The notes beneath the pieces are model-generated. The model saw only the letters and a list, made by a program, of their open reading frames with translations, was not told the DNA's origin and searched no databases. Shown here in pieces: positions 8,242 through 16,332 of a stretch of DNA of 64,000 nt. The stretch is from NCBI RefSeq assembly GCF_902459805.1, contig NZ_CABPST010000001.1:913861-977860 (forward strand), in the 5' to 3' direction. This DNA is from Pandoraea bronchicola. Its GTDB lineage: Bacteria; Pseudomonadota; Gammaproteobacteria; Burkholderiales; Burkholderiaceae. The translations under genes and the position numbers were made by a program. The first letter of the stretch is position 1, and every line of letters begins with the position of its first letter.

Positions 8242-9447
8242 ATGACGTCGGAACTGTCCCTTTTTCCGGGCTGGCCGCCGGCGCCCGATCCTGTTTTCTT
8301 CGCCGGGCTGGCATTGGTATTTGCCGGACTCGCCGGGGAGATCTGCTTCCGGAAATTGCGCCTGCCGCGCATTACCGGTTATGCGGTGGTCGGGCTGGTC
8401 GGTGGCACCCTGGGTCTTTCCTCGATGCTGGACGCGCAGACCAGTGCGGCCATCCGGCTGCTGATCGATCTGGCGCTGGGCCTGCTGTTGTTCGAACTGG
8501 GCAGCCGCCTCAACCTGAAATGGATGCGGGCGAACCCCTGGATCATTGTTACCAGTGCCCTGGAAGCCTTGCTTACCTTCGTGGCCGTCTATGCCGTGCT
8601 GCGCGTATTCAGCGTGTCGCCGCTGACGGCCGTTCTCATCGCCTCCATCAGCATGGCGACATCGCCCGCCGTGGTGATCCAGCTCAAGAACGAACTGCGT
8701 GCCGAGGGTCAGGTCACGGAACGTTTGCTCGCCCTGGCGGCGCTCAACAGCGTGTACGCGGTCGTCGCGGTGAAGCTTGTTTATGGCTGGATGCATCAGG
8801 CCTACCACTCGAGCTTCTGGGTCGTGCTGTTTCACCCGTTGTACCTGCTCATCGGTTCGATTGTGCTGGCATTTGTGCTGGCGAAGGCCTGCAACCTGGT
8901 CTTCCGCAAGTTCGGCAGTCAGGACCATCACGCATTCGTGGTGCTCATCGGTCTGATCATGCTGATGGTCGCGCTGGTGCACATGCTCAAGCTGCCGAAC
9001 TCGCTCACACTGCTTCTCGCCGGGATCATTTTCCGGAATGTCGAGGAGCGTCCGCAGCTTTGGCCGGCGTACTTCGGCACGGCGGGGTGGCTGCTCGCGG
9101 TCGTGTTGTTCGTGCTGACGTCGCTGGCGTTCCAGTGGGAATACCTCTTGATCGGCGGGTTGGCGGCGCTGGCGATCATCGTCGTGCGCTCGATCGCCAA
9201 GGTGGTGGGTACGGTCGCGGTCGCCCATCAGGCAGGGATCAGTTACAAGCAGGCCGTCGCGCTCGGGTTGTCGTTGTGCCCGATGGCCAGTCTCGCGTTC
9301 GTACTCGTTGCCGATACGTACGACATCTACCCGCAGTTCGATCCGATGCTCAAGGCCGTGGTGATGTGTGCCATTGCAGTGCTGCAACTGGTCGGGCCGC
9401 TGGTGGTCTATTGGGCGTTGGCCCTTGTCGGTGAACGGAAGGATTAA
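8242..9447 (+). CDS. CPA2-type cation:proton antiporter
   Basis: About 401 residues, almost wholly hydrophobic, with about 12 helices. The region FRKLRLPRITGYAVVGLVGG near the N-terminus and the helix pattern match the monovalent cation:proton antiporter-2 (KefB/YbaL) membrane domain. No TrkA-N or TrkA-C nucleotide-binding domain follows, so it lacks the usual regulatory end. An in-frame start at 8158 exists, but its extension is not hydrophobic and 8242 begins close to the first helix. It ends 3 bp before ybdK and the two are probably one operon. Likely role: K+ or Na+/H+ exchange in the inner membrane. Confidence 0.88.
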   Translation: MTSELSLFPGWPPAPDPVFFAGLALVFAGLAGEICFRKLRLPRITGYAVVGLVGGTLGLSSMLDAQTSAAIRLLIDLALGLLLFELGSRLNLKWMRANPWIIVTSALEALLTFVAVYAVLRVFSVSPLTAVLIASISMATSPAVVIQLKNELRAEGQVTERLLALAALNSVYAVVAVKLVYGWMHQAYHSSFWVVLFHPLYLLIGSIVLAFVLAKACNLVFRKFGSQDHHAFVVLIGLIMLMVALVHMLKLPNSLTLLLAGIIFRNVEERPQLWPAYFGTAGWLLAVVLFVLTSLAFQWEYLLIGGLAALAIIVVRSIAKVVGTVAVAHQAGISYKQAVALGLSLCPMASLAFVLVADTYDIYPQFDPMLKAVVMCAIAVLQLVGPLVVYWALALVGERKD

Positions 9448-9450
9448 GCC

Positions 9451-10566
9451 ATGTCATTAGAAGAATTCATTCCCTCGAAGCCGTGTACTTTTGGCGTGGA
9501 GCTGGAGATGCAGCTCGTGAATCGTCACGATTACGATCTGACTAAGGCGGCGGCCGATCTGATGCGGCTCGTTGCCAAGGAGACGCATCCGGGCGAGATC
9601 AAGCCCGAAATGACCGAAAGCATGATCGAGTTGTCGACGGATATCTGCCATCGCCACAGCGATGCCGTCACGCAGCTACGCCGGGTTCGCGACGTGCTGG
9701 TGGCCGCGAGCGAACAGCTCAATGTCGGTTTGTGCGGCGGCGGCACCCACGCTTTCCAGCGCTGGAGCGAACGCACGATCTACGATTCGCCTCGTTTTCA
9801 CTTCCTCTCCGAGCTTTACGGCTACCTCGCCAAGCAATTCACGGTCTTTGGTCAGCACGTCCACATTGGCTGTCCGGACCCCGACAGCGCGCTGTATTTG
9901 CTTCACGCGATGTCCCGTTACATCCCGCACTTCATTGCACTGTCGGCCTCGTCGCCGTATGTGCAGGGGGTCGACACGGGTTTTCATTCCGCGCGTCTGA
10001 ACTCGGTGTTCGCGTTCCCGCTCTCGGGACGTGCGCCGTTCGTCCTGAAGTGGGAAGACTTTGAAACGTACTTCGACAAGATGGTGAAAACCGGCGTCGT
10101 CGAGAGCATGAAGGACTTCTACTGGGATATTCGTCCTAAGCCGGGTTTTGGGACGATTGAAGTCCGAGTGATGGATACCCCCTTATCGGTCGACCGCGCG
10201 GCCGCTATCGCCTGTTACATCCAGTCTCTGGCCCGTTATCTGCTCGAGGAGCGCCCGTTCGTGCTGAGCGAGGACGATTACCTCGTCTACACGTTCAACC
10301 GCTTTGAAGCCTGCCGATTCGGTCTGGAGGGGGCTTATGTCGATCCGCAGACGGGGGAACGCACCACGTTGGGGCAGCACGTCGCACATACGCTTGAGGT
10401 CATCAAGCCTCACGCAGCGGCGCTGGAGGCTGAAGCCGCCTGTGAGGAGATCCGTCAACTGGTTGCCTCGGGCAAGAACGACGCTGTCTGGCTGCGCGAT
10501 GTCCATGCCGAGGCGAAGTCGCTTAACGAAATGGTTCGCCAGCAATGCTTGAGATGGGCCGCATGA
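9451..10566 (+). CDS. ybdK: YbdK-family carboxylate-amine ligase (glutamate-cysteine ligase family 2)
   Basis: 371 residues with the GCS2 signatures: GVELEMQLV near the N-terminus, [10 protein letters not shown] in the middle and HVHIG shortly after. The family joins an amino group to a carboxylate using ATP. E. coli YbdK has only weak glutamate-cysteine ligase activity, so the natural substrate here is uncertain and the gene should not be taken as the main glutathione synthase. An AAGGA stands ahead of the ATG. The gene follows the antiporter by 3 bp and is closed by a strong terminator. Pairing a ligase that may make a thiol peptide with a KefB-like antiporter fits a link to glutathione or electrophile stress, but this is inference. 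Confidence 0.9.
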   Translation: MSLEEFIPSKPCTFGVELEMQLVNRHDYDLTKAAADLMRLVAKETHPGEIKPEMTESMIELSTDICHRHSDAVTQLRRVRDVLVAASEQLNVGLCGGGTHAFQRWSERTIYDSPRFHFLSELYGYLAKQFTVFGQHVHIGCPDPDSALYLLHAMSRYIPHFIALSASSPYVQGVDTGFHSARLNSVFAFPLSGRAPFVLKWEDFETYFDKMVKTGVVESMKDFYWDIRPKPGFGTIEVRVMDTPLSVDRAAAIACYIQSLARYLLEERPFVLSEDDYLVYTFNRFEACRFGLEGAYVDPQTGERTTLGQHVAHTLEVIKPHAAALEAEAACEEIRQLVASGKNDAVWLRDVHAEAKSLNEMVRQQCLRWAA

Positions 10567-10644
10567 CCTGACGCTGCCGCAAACGGGGCCGGTTCCGGTT
10601 CGTTTGCCTTCGGCAGTACCGGTCGTTATGCGATCGGTGTAATG

Positions 10645-10669
10645 AAACCCCGCCTTGGCGGGGTTTTTT
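10645..10669 (+). terminator. Strong intrinsic terminator after ybdK
   Basis: Perfect stem AAACCCCGCC (10645-10654) / GGCGGGGTTT (10657-10666) ending in a run of six T. Confidence 0.92.
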
Positions 10670-10848
10670 CTTGCCTACAGGGTTTGCAGCACGGGGGTTG
10701 TGCGGCATCTGGCGGGAAACGCAACGGGTTCGTGCCGCCAATGGGGCCAAACCTCTCGACAAGGCTTGAATCACGCATCGCGAGCGCTGCGTTTTCCACT
10801 GTTCAGGCGGAACGGGTTTTGCGGTTTTCGCGTCGCTCGTAGCCAGGT

Positions 10849-11143
10849 TTTAAGGTTTTAATAGGTTTACTGTATGTATACATAGTAGTAGTTAACAAAG
10901 GCAGCCCACTCCTGTGGATAACCACAGTTAACGTCGAGTAAACAGGAAGTTGCCCGAATGAGAACTGGATGGAAAAACAGCGGGTATCCCAAGAACAACT
11001 CTGAACAGTTTTTGCCCCCTGTGGAAAGATTCGCAAGTTATCCCGAACCCATGCACATCTAGTCCGATAACTTATCCAGAAAGTTATCCACAGGCGCCTA
11101 AATATTGTGCAAAGCACCCCCGAAAACGGGGTTTTGTGGATAA
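10849..11143. other. oriC-like segment: AT-rich tract plus a cluster of DnaA boxes
   Basis: An AT-rich stretch (10849-10900) holding a 12-bp palindrome TATGTATACATA (10873-10884) is followed by three perfect DnaA boxes TTATCCACA: 10913-10921 (minus), 11084-11092 (plus) and 11135-11143 (minus). A one-mismatch copy TTATCCAGA lies at 11072-11080, and weaker ones at 11020-11028 and 11038-11046. The first box sits in a 16-bp inverted repeat CTGTGG-ATAA-CCACAG (10912-10927). This architecture is that of a DnaA-dependent replication origin. However dnaA, dnaN, gyrB, rpmH and rnpA, the usual neighbours in this family, are absent. It may be the true origin displaced from dnaA, a duplicated origin fragment, or a DnaA-titration or regulatory site. 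Confidence 0.6.
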
Positions 11144-11930
11144 TTTTGACGTTCTTACTCTGGCCGGCCGGTTCGCGGCTACAATCTCGCCACTCTGTTT
11201 TTTGACTTGCCGCGCGTGGTGTAAGAAGTGATTGATGCTGGTTTTGCTGGCGGTAACGAGCGAAATCGCCGGTACCGTCAAATTCCTCAATTCGTGTGTC
11301 CCGAAGGCCTCACCTGCGGATACGCCGAATCGTTATTTCCCCACTTTTTTGCAGAACTCCGTCTCCGGCGACAGACGACTGACGGTTGTGTTTCAAATAA
11401 TTTGCGTTCTGTCCGAAACGAGGTACGGCGGGTTCGCGTGCGTGGTGAGCCTGTCGCGTGCAGAGACATCTCGAATTTCGGGAGAACTTTCCGTCGCACA
11501 CGACCCGAAGCCGAGACACGCGTAGCGCAACGCTATGGTCTGCGAGCCATAGCTGGCGAGGCTTTGCGAGGCGTGACGAAAATGATGCGGGGTGCGACAG
11601 GGTGCGGGAGACGGCTGAGTGTTACGTCTATTCAGCGGTTGATGAAATTCGCATGGGATGCGAAATGTTTTTAGACAGAAGACGCTTCGCACCACGAGTG
11701 CGCAGGACACCAATATTTTGTAAACATCGTGAGTAGGATTTGGGAGATCAGTACAAGAACTGATACGCCAAAATTAAACTCAGAACACACAATGGAATCG
11801 TGGTGGGGCGGCGAGTTCAACAGCGACTTGCCGTCGCGTATCGACACGGAAGTGGCTTAGGGTTTCCCCCGGGCGGGGCGCCGAAATGAAGGGAAAGCAA
11901 TATTGAGACGTGTGATGCACCGCCCGTGAG
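11144..11930. other. About 790 bp without a recognisable gene
   Basis: Several short open frames exist on both strands, none with a recognisable product or a good ribosome site. A TACAAT (-10-like) occurs near 11180 and a TTGACT near 11201, so a promoter may fire rightward from beside the DnaA boxes. A 7-bp stem GCTATGG / CCATAGC lies at 11532-11553. The DNA looks less GC-biased than its neighbours. It may hold an untranslated RNA or be eroded sequence. Confidence 0.45.
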
Positions 11931-11935
11931 TTCAT

Positions 11936-11963
11936 TTGACAAGCTGTTTTACTGACGTATAGT
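11936..11963 (+). promoter_or_regulatory. Sigma-70 promoter of the cysteine-tailed MarR gene
   Basis: TTGACA (11936-11941), 16-nt spacer, TATAGT (11958-11963); the start codon is 24 bp beyond the -10 box. Confidence 0.75.
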
Positions 11964-11965
11964 TT

Positions 11966-11978
11966 TTAGAAATCCTAA
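11966..11978. promoter_or_regulatory. Probable MarR operator overlapping the transcription start
   Basis: TTAG-AAATC-CTAA inverted repeat immediately after the -10 box and before the MarR start codon, a position suited to autorepression. Confidence 0.45.
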
Positions 11979-11986
11979 CGAAAATC

Positions 11987-12628
11987 ATGGCTACTCCGAC
12001 CCCACTAGATGAAGCGCTATCCAAGCGCGTGACAGCAGGTTTGTTGCGCATGGGAACCGCGTTACGGAGCCACGCCTGGGAGGGCGCGGCAATGGCTGGA
12101 TTGACGCCGACGCAGGGCGAGATTCTTACGCTCTTGCTCACGCGCGGCGTGCCGATGCGATTAGGCGAGATTGCGGAGGATGCCGCACTCACATCGGCCA
12201 CGGTCAGCGAGGCCGTGAGCACGTTGGAAAGCAAAGGGCTTGTCGAGAAACGGCGTGATGCCAACGACGGTCGTGCCCTAGCCCTGCGCCTGACGGCGCG
12301 CGGCAAGACGGCGGCCAAAAAGGCATCGCAATGGCCGAACTTCCTGACCGCAGCGTCGGACTCGCTCGGCGATAAAGAATGCGCGCAGCTCTACCGCTCG
12401 CTCGTCAAGCTGATCTTCACGATGCAGGAGCGGGGCGACATGCCGCCGCAGCGTATGTGCCTGACGTGCAGCCACTTCGAGGTATCGGCGCGCGGTAAAG
12501 GTCAATATCACTGCAATCACTTCAATGCGACGTATGACGATTCGCGTCTGCCGCTCGACTGCAACGCGCACGAGGACGCCGACATCGCAACGCAACGCAA
12601 GGTCTGGAAGCTGTACAGCAAAACCTGA
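11987..12628 (+). CDS. MarR-family regulator with a four-cysteine C-terminal tail
   Basis: 213 residues. Residues about 15-148 form a MarR winged-helix domain, with LRLGEIAEDAALTSATVSEA-like recognition sequence at 57-76 and the wing EKRRDANDGRAL at 87-98. The tail (150-200) carries Cys158-x2-Cys161, Cys176 and Cys192, a pattern that could hold zinc or an iron-sulfur cluster. This suggests a redox or metal sensor. It has its own strong promoter with a likely autorepression site and ends in a strong terminator, so it is a single-gene unit. Target genes are not evident. Similar cysteine-tailed MarR proteins occur in other betaproteobacteria as far as I recall, but their ligand is not known to me. 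Confidence 0.88.
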   Translation: MATPTPLDEALSKRVTAGLLRMGTALRSHAWEGAAMAGLTPTQGEILTLLLTRGVPMRLGEIAEDAALTSATVSEAVSTLESKGLVEKRRDANDGRALALRLTARGKTAAKKASQWPNFLTAASDSLGDKECAQLYRSLVKLIFTMQERGDMPPQRMCLTCSHFEVSARGKGQYHCNHFNATYDDSRLPLDCNAHEDADIATQRKVWKLYSKT

Positions 12629-12677
12629 GCAGCAGACCGGTAATCGTCACGCACAAGCGGCGCGAGCGAGGGGGGAG

Positions 12678-12710
12678 AACGTCATCCAGTACCGGGTGAC
12701 GTTTTTTTTT
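12678..12710 (+). terminator. Strong intrinsic terminator after the MarR gene
   Basis: Stem AACGTCATCC (12678-12687) / GGGTGACGTT (12694-12703) with one G-T pair and loop AGTACC, running into nine T. Confidence 0.92.
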
Positions 12711-12791
12711 CGTCGTCGCTTGTCACGCACATGACCGCCGCGTGCCTGTACACTGCGCTTTTTTGTATCCACGAAACCTCGTCGCATAGAG

Positions 12792-13244
12792 ATGGCAGCC
12801 AAGCGCAGAATCGAAGTCAGGAAGTCCGGCGTCCACGGTAAGGGGGTGTACGCGGTCAAGCGTCTCAAGAAAGGAGATCGCCTGATCGAGTACAAGGGCG
12901 AGATCATTTCGTGGCGCGAGGCGTTGCGCCGCCATCCTCATGATCCAGAGCACCCGACACACACCTTCTATTTCAGTCTGGAAGACGGGCGCTGCATCGA
13001 CGGTAAGGTCGACGGCAACAATGCCCGCTGGATCAATCATGCCTGTTCGCCGAACTGCGAAGCGCGCGAAGAAGGCGAGCATGTCTACATCTACGCCATG
13101 CGCGAGATCGAGCCGGGCGAAGAGCTTTTCTACGATTACGGTCTGGTGATCGACGCCCGCTACACGGCAAAACTCAAACGCGAATACGCCTGCCACTGTG
13201 GCAGCAAGGCATGCCGCGGCACGATGCTCGCGCCGAAACGCTGA
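12792..13244 (+). CDS. SET-domain protein-lysine methyltransferase
   Basis: 150 residues comprising almost only a SET domain and a post-SET motif. Seen: HGKGVYA at 15-21 (SAM-binding start), NHACSPNC at 82-89 (the pseudoknot motif), FYDY at 113-116 (catalytic tyrosine region), and a post-SET Cys134-x-Cys136-x4-Cys141 zinc triad. The enzyme would transfer methyl groups from SAM to lysine side chains. Free-standing SET proteins occur in chlamydiae, legionellae, Burkholderia and archaea, where targets include nucleoid proteins or host histones. No secretion signal is visible. It is monocistronic after a terminator. Whether it acts inside the cell or on a host is open. Confidence 0.93.
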   Translation: MAAKRRIEVRKSGVHGKGVYAVKRLKKGDRLIEYKGEIISWREALRRHPHDPEHPTHTFYFSLEDGRCIDGKVDGNNARWINHACSPNCEAREEGEHVYIYAMREIEPGEELFYDYGLVIDARYTAKLKREYACHCGSKACRGTMLAPKR

Positions 13245-13408
13245 GCGCGTCGGGAATCACTGGCGGCACAGAACGCGGAGCAGGTCGGAGGATGCTTGGC
13301 GGCATCGGTGCGGATCGGGCCGTGGTGAGGGTTCTGGCCGCGATACCGTCCGATGCTGAGGGAAATGCCCCGAATTCGGTGACTGGGGGCGGGCAGAGGG
13401 CAGGCGGG

Positions 13409-13714
13409 TCAGCTCGAGGCGCGATCGCCTGCGAACTGATCGATGGCCAGCGCCAGATCGACGTCGCGTTGGGTCAATCCGTCGGCGTCGTGTGTCGAGA
13501 GGGTGATGTCCACGCGGTTGTAGACGTTGAACCACTCCGGATGATGGTTCATCTTCTCGGCCTTGAGCGCGACCTGTGCCATGAAGCCAAAGGCCTCGTT
13601 GAAGTCGTGAAACGTGAAGCTGCGCTGGATCGCGTCGCGTCCGACCACCTGGTGCCACTCGGGCAGCACTTCGGTCAGGCTGGCGCGTGCCTCGGATGAG
13701 AGTCGTGTTGTCAT
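13409..13714 (-). CDS. phhB: Pterin-4a-carbinolamine dehydratase PhhB
   Basis: 101 residues with the family motif [15 protein letters not shown], where the paired histidines form the pterin site, and [16 protein letters not shown] upstream. It dehydrates 4a-hydroxytetrahydrobiopterin so the cofactor used by PhhA can be regenerated. It lies about 290 bp downstream of phhA on the same strand, with a hairpin between them, so it may be transcribed by read-through or from its own promoter. Confidence 0.95.
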   Translation of the reverse strand: MTTRLSSEARASLTEVLPEWHQVVGRDAIQRSFTFHDFNEAFGFMAQVALKAEKMNHHPEWFNVYNRVDITLSTHDADGLTQRDVDLALAIDQFAGDRASS

Positions 13715-13978
13715 GGCATTCCTTTCAAAGCGTTCAGTGCAAATCGGGCAGATTCGAGTCCACTGGCGCCGGCTCGGCGTCAGAGATGACTGCGTACGGC
13801 GTCAGGAAGATTGTCGGCTGAGCCGGGCGCAGCGCCCATGAATCGGCAGGGTTGCCGCCTCATTCGGGCTATTGTTCCACAGGCTGGCGTTGAGTGTGCG
13901 TGAGCCATATCTGAAAACGCGAAGCGCCTGAGACGCGTTTCGGGAAGTCAGGTCAGTGGCGGGCGAAAGGCAAGACAC

Positions 13979-13998
13979 GGCCCGGGACGATCCGGGCC
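13979..13998 (-). terminator. Hairpin between phhA and phhB
   Basis: GGCCCGG (13979-13985) / CCGGGCC (13992-13998), 6-nt loop, six bases past the phhA stop. On the minus strand it is followed by GTGTCTTGCC, a poor T-tract, so termination is probably partial. The rest of 13715-13978 shows no gene. Confidence 0.45.
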
Positions 13999-14004
13999 AT
14001 GCCA

Positions 14005-14850
14005 TCATGCCGGCAACAGGATCGGCGTGTCTTCGGGACGACGGGCGTTGGCCTCGAACGTCTGTTGCTCGGCGAATGTCTTGAACAGCGTCGGCAGGTC
14101 GGCGAGCATGGCGTCGAACAGTTGGGCGAAGTCGTCGATCACGAAGTACGTCTGTTGGAAGGTGTCGATGCGGTATTGCGTGCGAAGCACCCGTTCAAGC
14201 GAAAACCCGATGCGATTCGGCTCGCGCGAGGTTAGCGAGAACTCGGTTTCGCCGCGGCTCGAGACAATGCCGGCGCCGTAGATGCGCAGGCCGTCGCCGT
14301 CGCGCATCAGGCCGAATTCGACCGTGTACCAGTACAGTCGCGCGAGCAACGGCAGGGCCCCCAGCGATTGCGCGAGCTTGCCGGCTTTGCCGTAGGCTTG
14401 CATGAAGTCGGCGAACACCGGATTGGCGAGTAACGGCACGTGGCCGAAGACGTCATGGAAGCAGTCGGGTTCTTGCAGGTAATCGAGTTGATCGGGACGG
14501 CGCATCCACCATGTGGCCGGGAAACGGCGATTGGCGAGATGGTCGAAGAAGACATCGTCCGGCACGAGGCCGGGCACGGCCACGACTTGCCATTGGGTTG
14601 CCGCCATCAGTTTTTCGTTCAGGCGTGCGAACTCAGGCACGCGACGCGCGTCCATGTCGAGGGCGTGAATGCCGTCCATGAAGGCATCGCAGACACGGCC
14701 CGGCAGCATGGCCGTTTGGCGTTCGTAAAGTTGTTGCCACACCGCATGATCGACCGCGCCGTATTGTTCGACGGGCTGATCGATGGTGAAGTCGGGCCGG
14801 ACCGTGAGGCCGGCATCGAATTGCTCCTGGAGCATGGCGGTAATGGGCAT
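14005..14850 (-). CDS. phhA: Phenylalanine 4-monooxygenase PhhA
   Basis: 281 residues, the size of bacterial non-haem iron phenylalanine hydroxylases. The iron-binding triad is visible as His132 and His137 in CFHDVFGHVPLL and Glu178 in WYTVEFGLM; the spacing (5 and 46 residues) matches the known His/His/Glu triad. It hydroxylates phenylalanine to tyrosine using tetrahydropterin and O2. phhB follows downstream, and an Lrp-type regulator is divergent with a shared 141-bp control region, the usual arrangement for amino-acid-responsive catabolic genes. Confidence 0.97.
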   Translation of the reverse strand: MPITAMLQEQFDAGLTVRPDFTIDQPVEQYGAVDHAVWQQLYERQTAMLPGRVCDAFMDGIHALDMDARRVPEFARLNEKLMAATQWQVVAVPGLVPDDVFFDHLANRRFPATWWMRRPDQLDYLQEPDCFHDVFGHVPLLANPVFADFMQAYGKAGKLAQSLGALPLLARLYWYTVEFGLMRDGDGLRIYGAGIVSSRGETEFSLTSREPNRIGFSLERVLRTQYRIDTFQQTYFVIDDFAQLFDAMLADLPTLFKTFAEQQTFEANARRPEDTPILLPA

Positions 14851-14915
14851 GATACGAACGACTCAATCAAGCGGTGACAGTGATTAAAAGTGTAGTGCGC
14901 ATCGCGTGCGAAATG

Positions 14916-14930
14916 GGCGCATAATGCGCC
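14916..14930. promoter_or_regulatory. Palindrome in the phhA/Lrp divergent control region
   Basis: GGCGCATAATGCGCC, a perfect 15-bp palindrome placed between the two divergent starts; candidate Lrp-family binding site. Confidence 0.45.
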
Positions 14931-14945
14931 TGTGGTGAAAGTCGT

Positions 14946-14973
14946 TTGCATAAATTTCGCATAAAAATATACT
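14946..14973 (+). promoter_or_regulatory. Promoter of the Lrp-family gene
   Basis: TTGCAT (14946-14951), 16-nt AT-rich spacer, TATACT (14968-14973), 19 bp before the start codon. Confidence 0.6.
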
Positions 14974-14991
14974 TTGTTGCGGAGATTCGTC

Positions 14992-15483
14992 ATGCTTGAT
15001 CTGGATCAATTCGATTTGGCTCTTCTGAACGAGCTGCAGAGGAACGGTCGGGAAACGCATCACCAGTTGGCGGAGCGCGTGGCGCTCTCGCCGTCGCAGA
15101 TCGGTCGTCGGCTGCAAAAGCTTGAGTCGGACGGGATCATCGAGGGGTATCGCGTGGTACTGCGCCCCGAGGCGTTGGGGTTGACGGTGACGGCGTTCAC
15201 GTCACTGCGTCTGAAACATCATGGCGATCACGCCATCGAGAAATTTCAGGAGCAGATAGATCTATTGCCCGAAGTGCTCGAGTGCCACGCGGTGGTCGGC
15301 GAGGCCGACTACCTGCTGCGCATCGTCGTGCCGGATCTGAACGCCCTGTCGACATTCGTGATGAAACGGCTCATGCAAGTGCCTGGTGTGGAAAATGTGC
15401 GCTCGAACATCGTGCTGAGCGCGTTCAAGCGCAGCAATGCGCTGCCGCTGCACTACGTGGTGCCCAAGCAAACGCAACGTTGA
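14992..15483 (+). CDS. Lrp/AsnC-family regulator, probable controller of phhAB
   Basis: 163 residues from the ATG at 14992, which has GCGGAGA 6 nt upstream; a TTG at 14974 would add six residues but has no such site. It has the N-terminal helix-turn-helix (LDQFDLALLNELQRNG then LAERVALSPSQIGRRLQKLE) and the C-terminal ligand-binding RAM domain (ECHAVVGEADYLLRIVVPD). Lrp proteins bind amino acids and switch catabolic genes. The divergent position beside phhA makes phenylalanine or tyrosine the most likely effector, by context only. Confidence 0.93.
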   Translation: MLDLDQFDLALLNELQRNGRETHHQLAERVALSPSQIGRRLQKLESDGIIEGYRVVLRPEALGLTVTAFTSLRLKHHGDHAIEKFQEQIDLLPEVLECHAVVGEADYLLRIVVPDLNALSTFVMKRLMQVPGVENVRSNIVLSAFKRSNALPLHYVVPKQTQR

Positions 15484-15620
15484 GCGGGCGCGGCGTTGCG
15501 CCGCCTCGCTTCGTCACGCCCACCGGATTGGCCCGGCTTGCCGGCATGGCCCCGCATTGCCCGGACGATGCAAATGCACGGCGGGAGAGCAGCGCTTTGG
15601 CTTGCCCCGGTCCCTCCGAA

Positions 15621-16136
15621 TCAATCGGCGGGCATCAGCCAGGGTTTCACGTAGCGTCCGTAGATCAACGACTGGATCAGCGCGACGGTGGAGCCGACCA
15701 ACACCTCAATGACGCGCAGCATGGCGAGGCTCAGTTCCTCATGTAGCCCTTGCCCCTGTCCGCTCAACGCCGCCGACATCAGAATCACCACCGTCGCCGG
15801 GCCCAAACGCCAATTCGCCGGATAGTTCTGCACCAGCATCGCGGCCAGTGTGGCGATAGTGATGCCCACGAGCATCGCTGCCAATCCCGGTCCCATGAGC
15901 AGCAAGACGATGCAAGCCACGACGGCCCCGGTAATCGTGTTGATCGAGCGCGCCTTGAAATTGCTGCGTGCCTGCAGCGGATCCGGTTCGGTCACGATGA
16001 TGAGCGAAATCATCGCCCAGTAAGGCTCGGGAAAGCCCGCAGCTCGCAGGCCGAACCAGACAATCAGCGACCCGCTGAGAATCTTGATCAGATAGACCAG
16101 CGCGTTCTTTTTCGGATGGAGAAAGGCGATGGACAT
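15621..16136 (-). CDS. Small FUSC/aromatic-acid-exporter-like membrane protein
   Basis: 171 residues with about five hydrophobic segments (for example ILSGSLIVWFGLRAAGF and TGAVVACIVLLLMGPGLAAML). The conserved YWAMISLIIVTEPD followed by a basic stretch (QARSNFKARSINTITGA) resembles the membrane half of FUSC/YccS proteins. It lacks the cytoplasmic half found in full-length exporters. Its start faces the alpha-2-macroglobulin gene across a 196-bp divergent region. Family membership is fairly sure; transport function and substrate are unknown. Confidence 0.78.
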   Translation of the reverse strand: MSIAFLHPKKNALVYLIKILSGSLIVWFGLRAAGFPEPYWAMISLIIVTEPDPLQARSNFKARSINTITGAVVACIVLLLMGPGLAAMLVGITIATLAAMLVQNYPANWRLGPATVVILMSAALSGQGQGLHEELSLAMLRVIEVLVGSTVALIQSLIYGRYVKPWLMPAD

Positions 16137-16332
16137 GAGGCGCGTACGATGCGAACACGGGAAAGATGCCAGTGTGACATAGGCGGCTTCGCGAATCTAA
16201 CGCGGACGAATCCGGCACGACGACGCTGCCATTCCTAAATATCGTGCCCAGTGCAGATATGAAGGGAAACGATTCGAATTGCCAAAGATCGCGGGTTAGA
16301 ATCGCCTCACCAGAATTCGGGAGGAGTCCGGC

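Noticed and set aside
11190-11400. rpmH or dnaA next to the DnaA boxes
   Set aside because: Looked for the starts of ribosomal protein L34 and DnaA on both strands; neither is present.
11228-11674. Possible 148-residue protein beside the DnaA boxes
   Set aside because: No ribosome site, no similarity and poor composition; treated as gene-free sequence.
13257-13658. 133-codon frame overlapping phhB
   Set aside because: Shadow of phhB in another frame; Arg-rich and without a domain.
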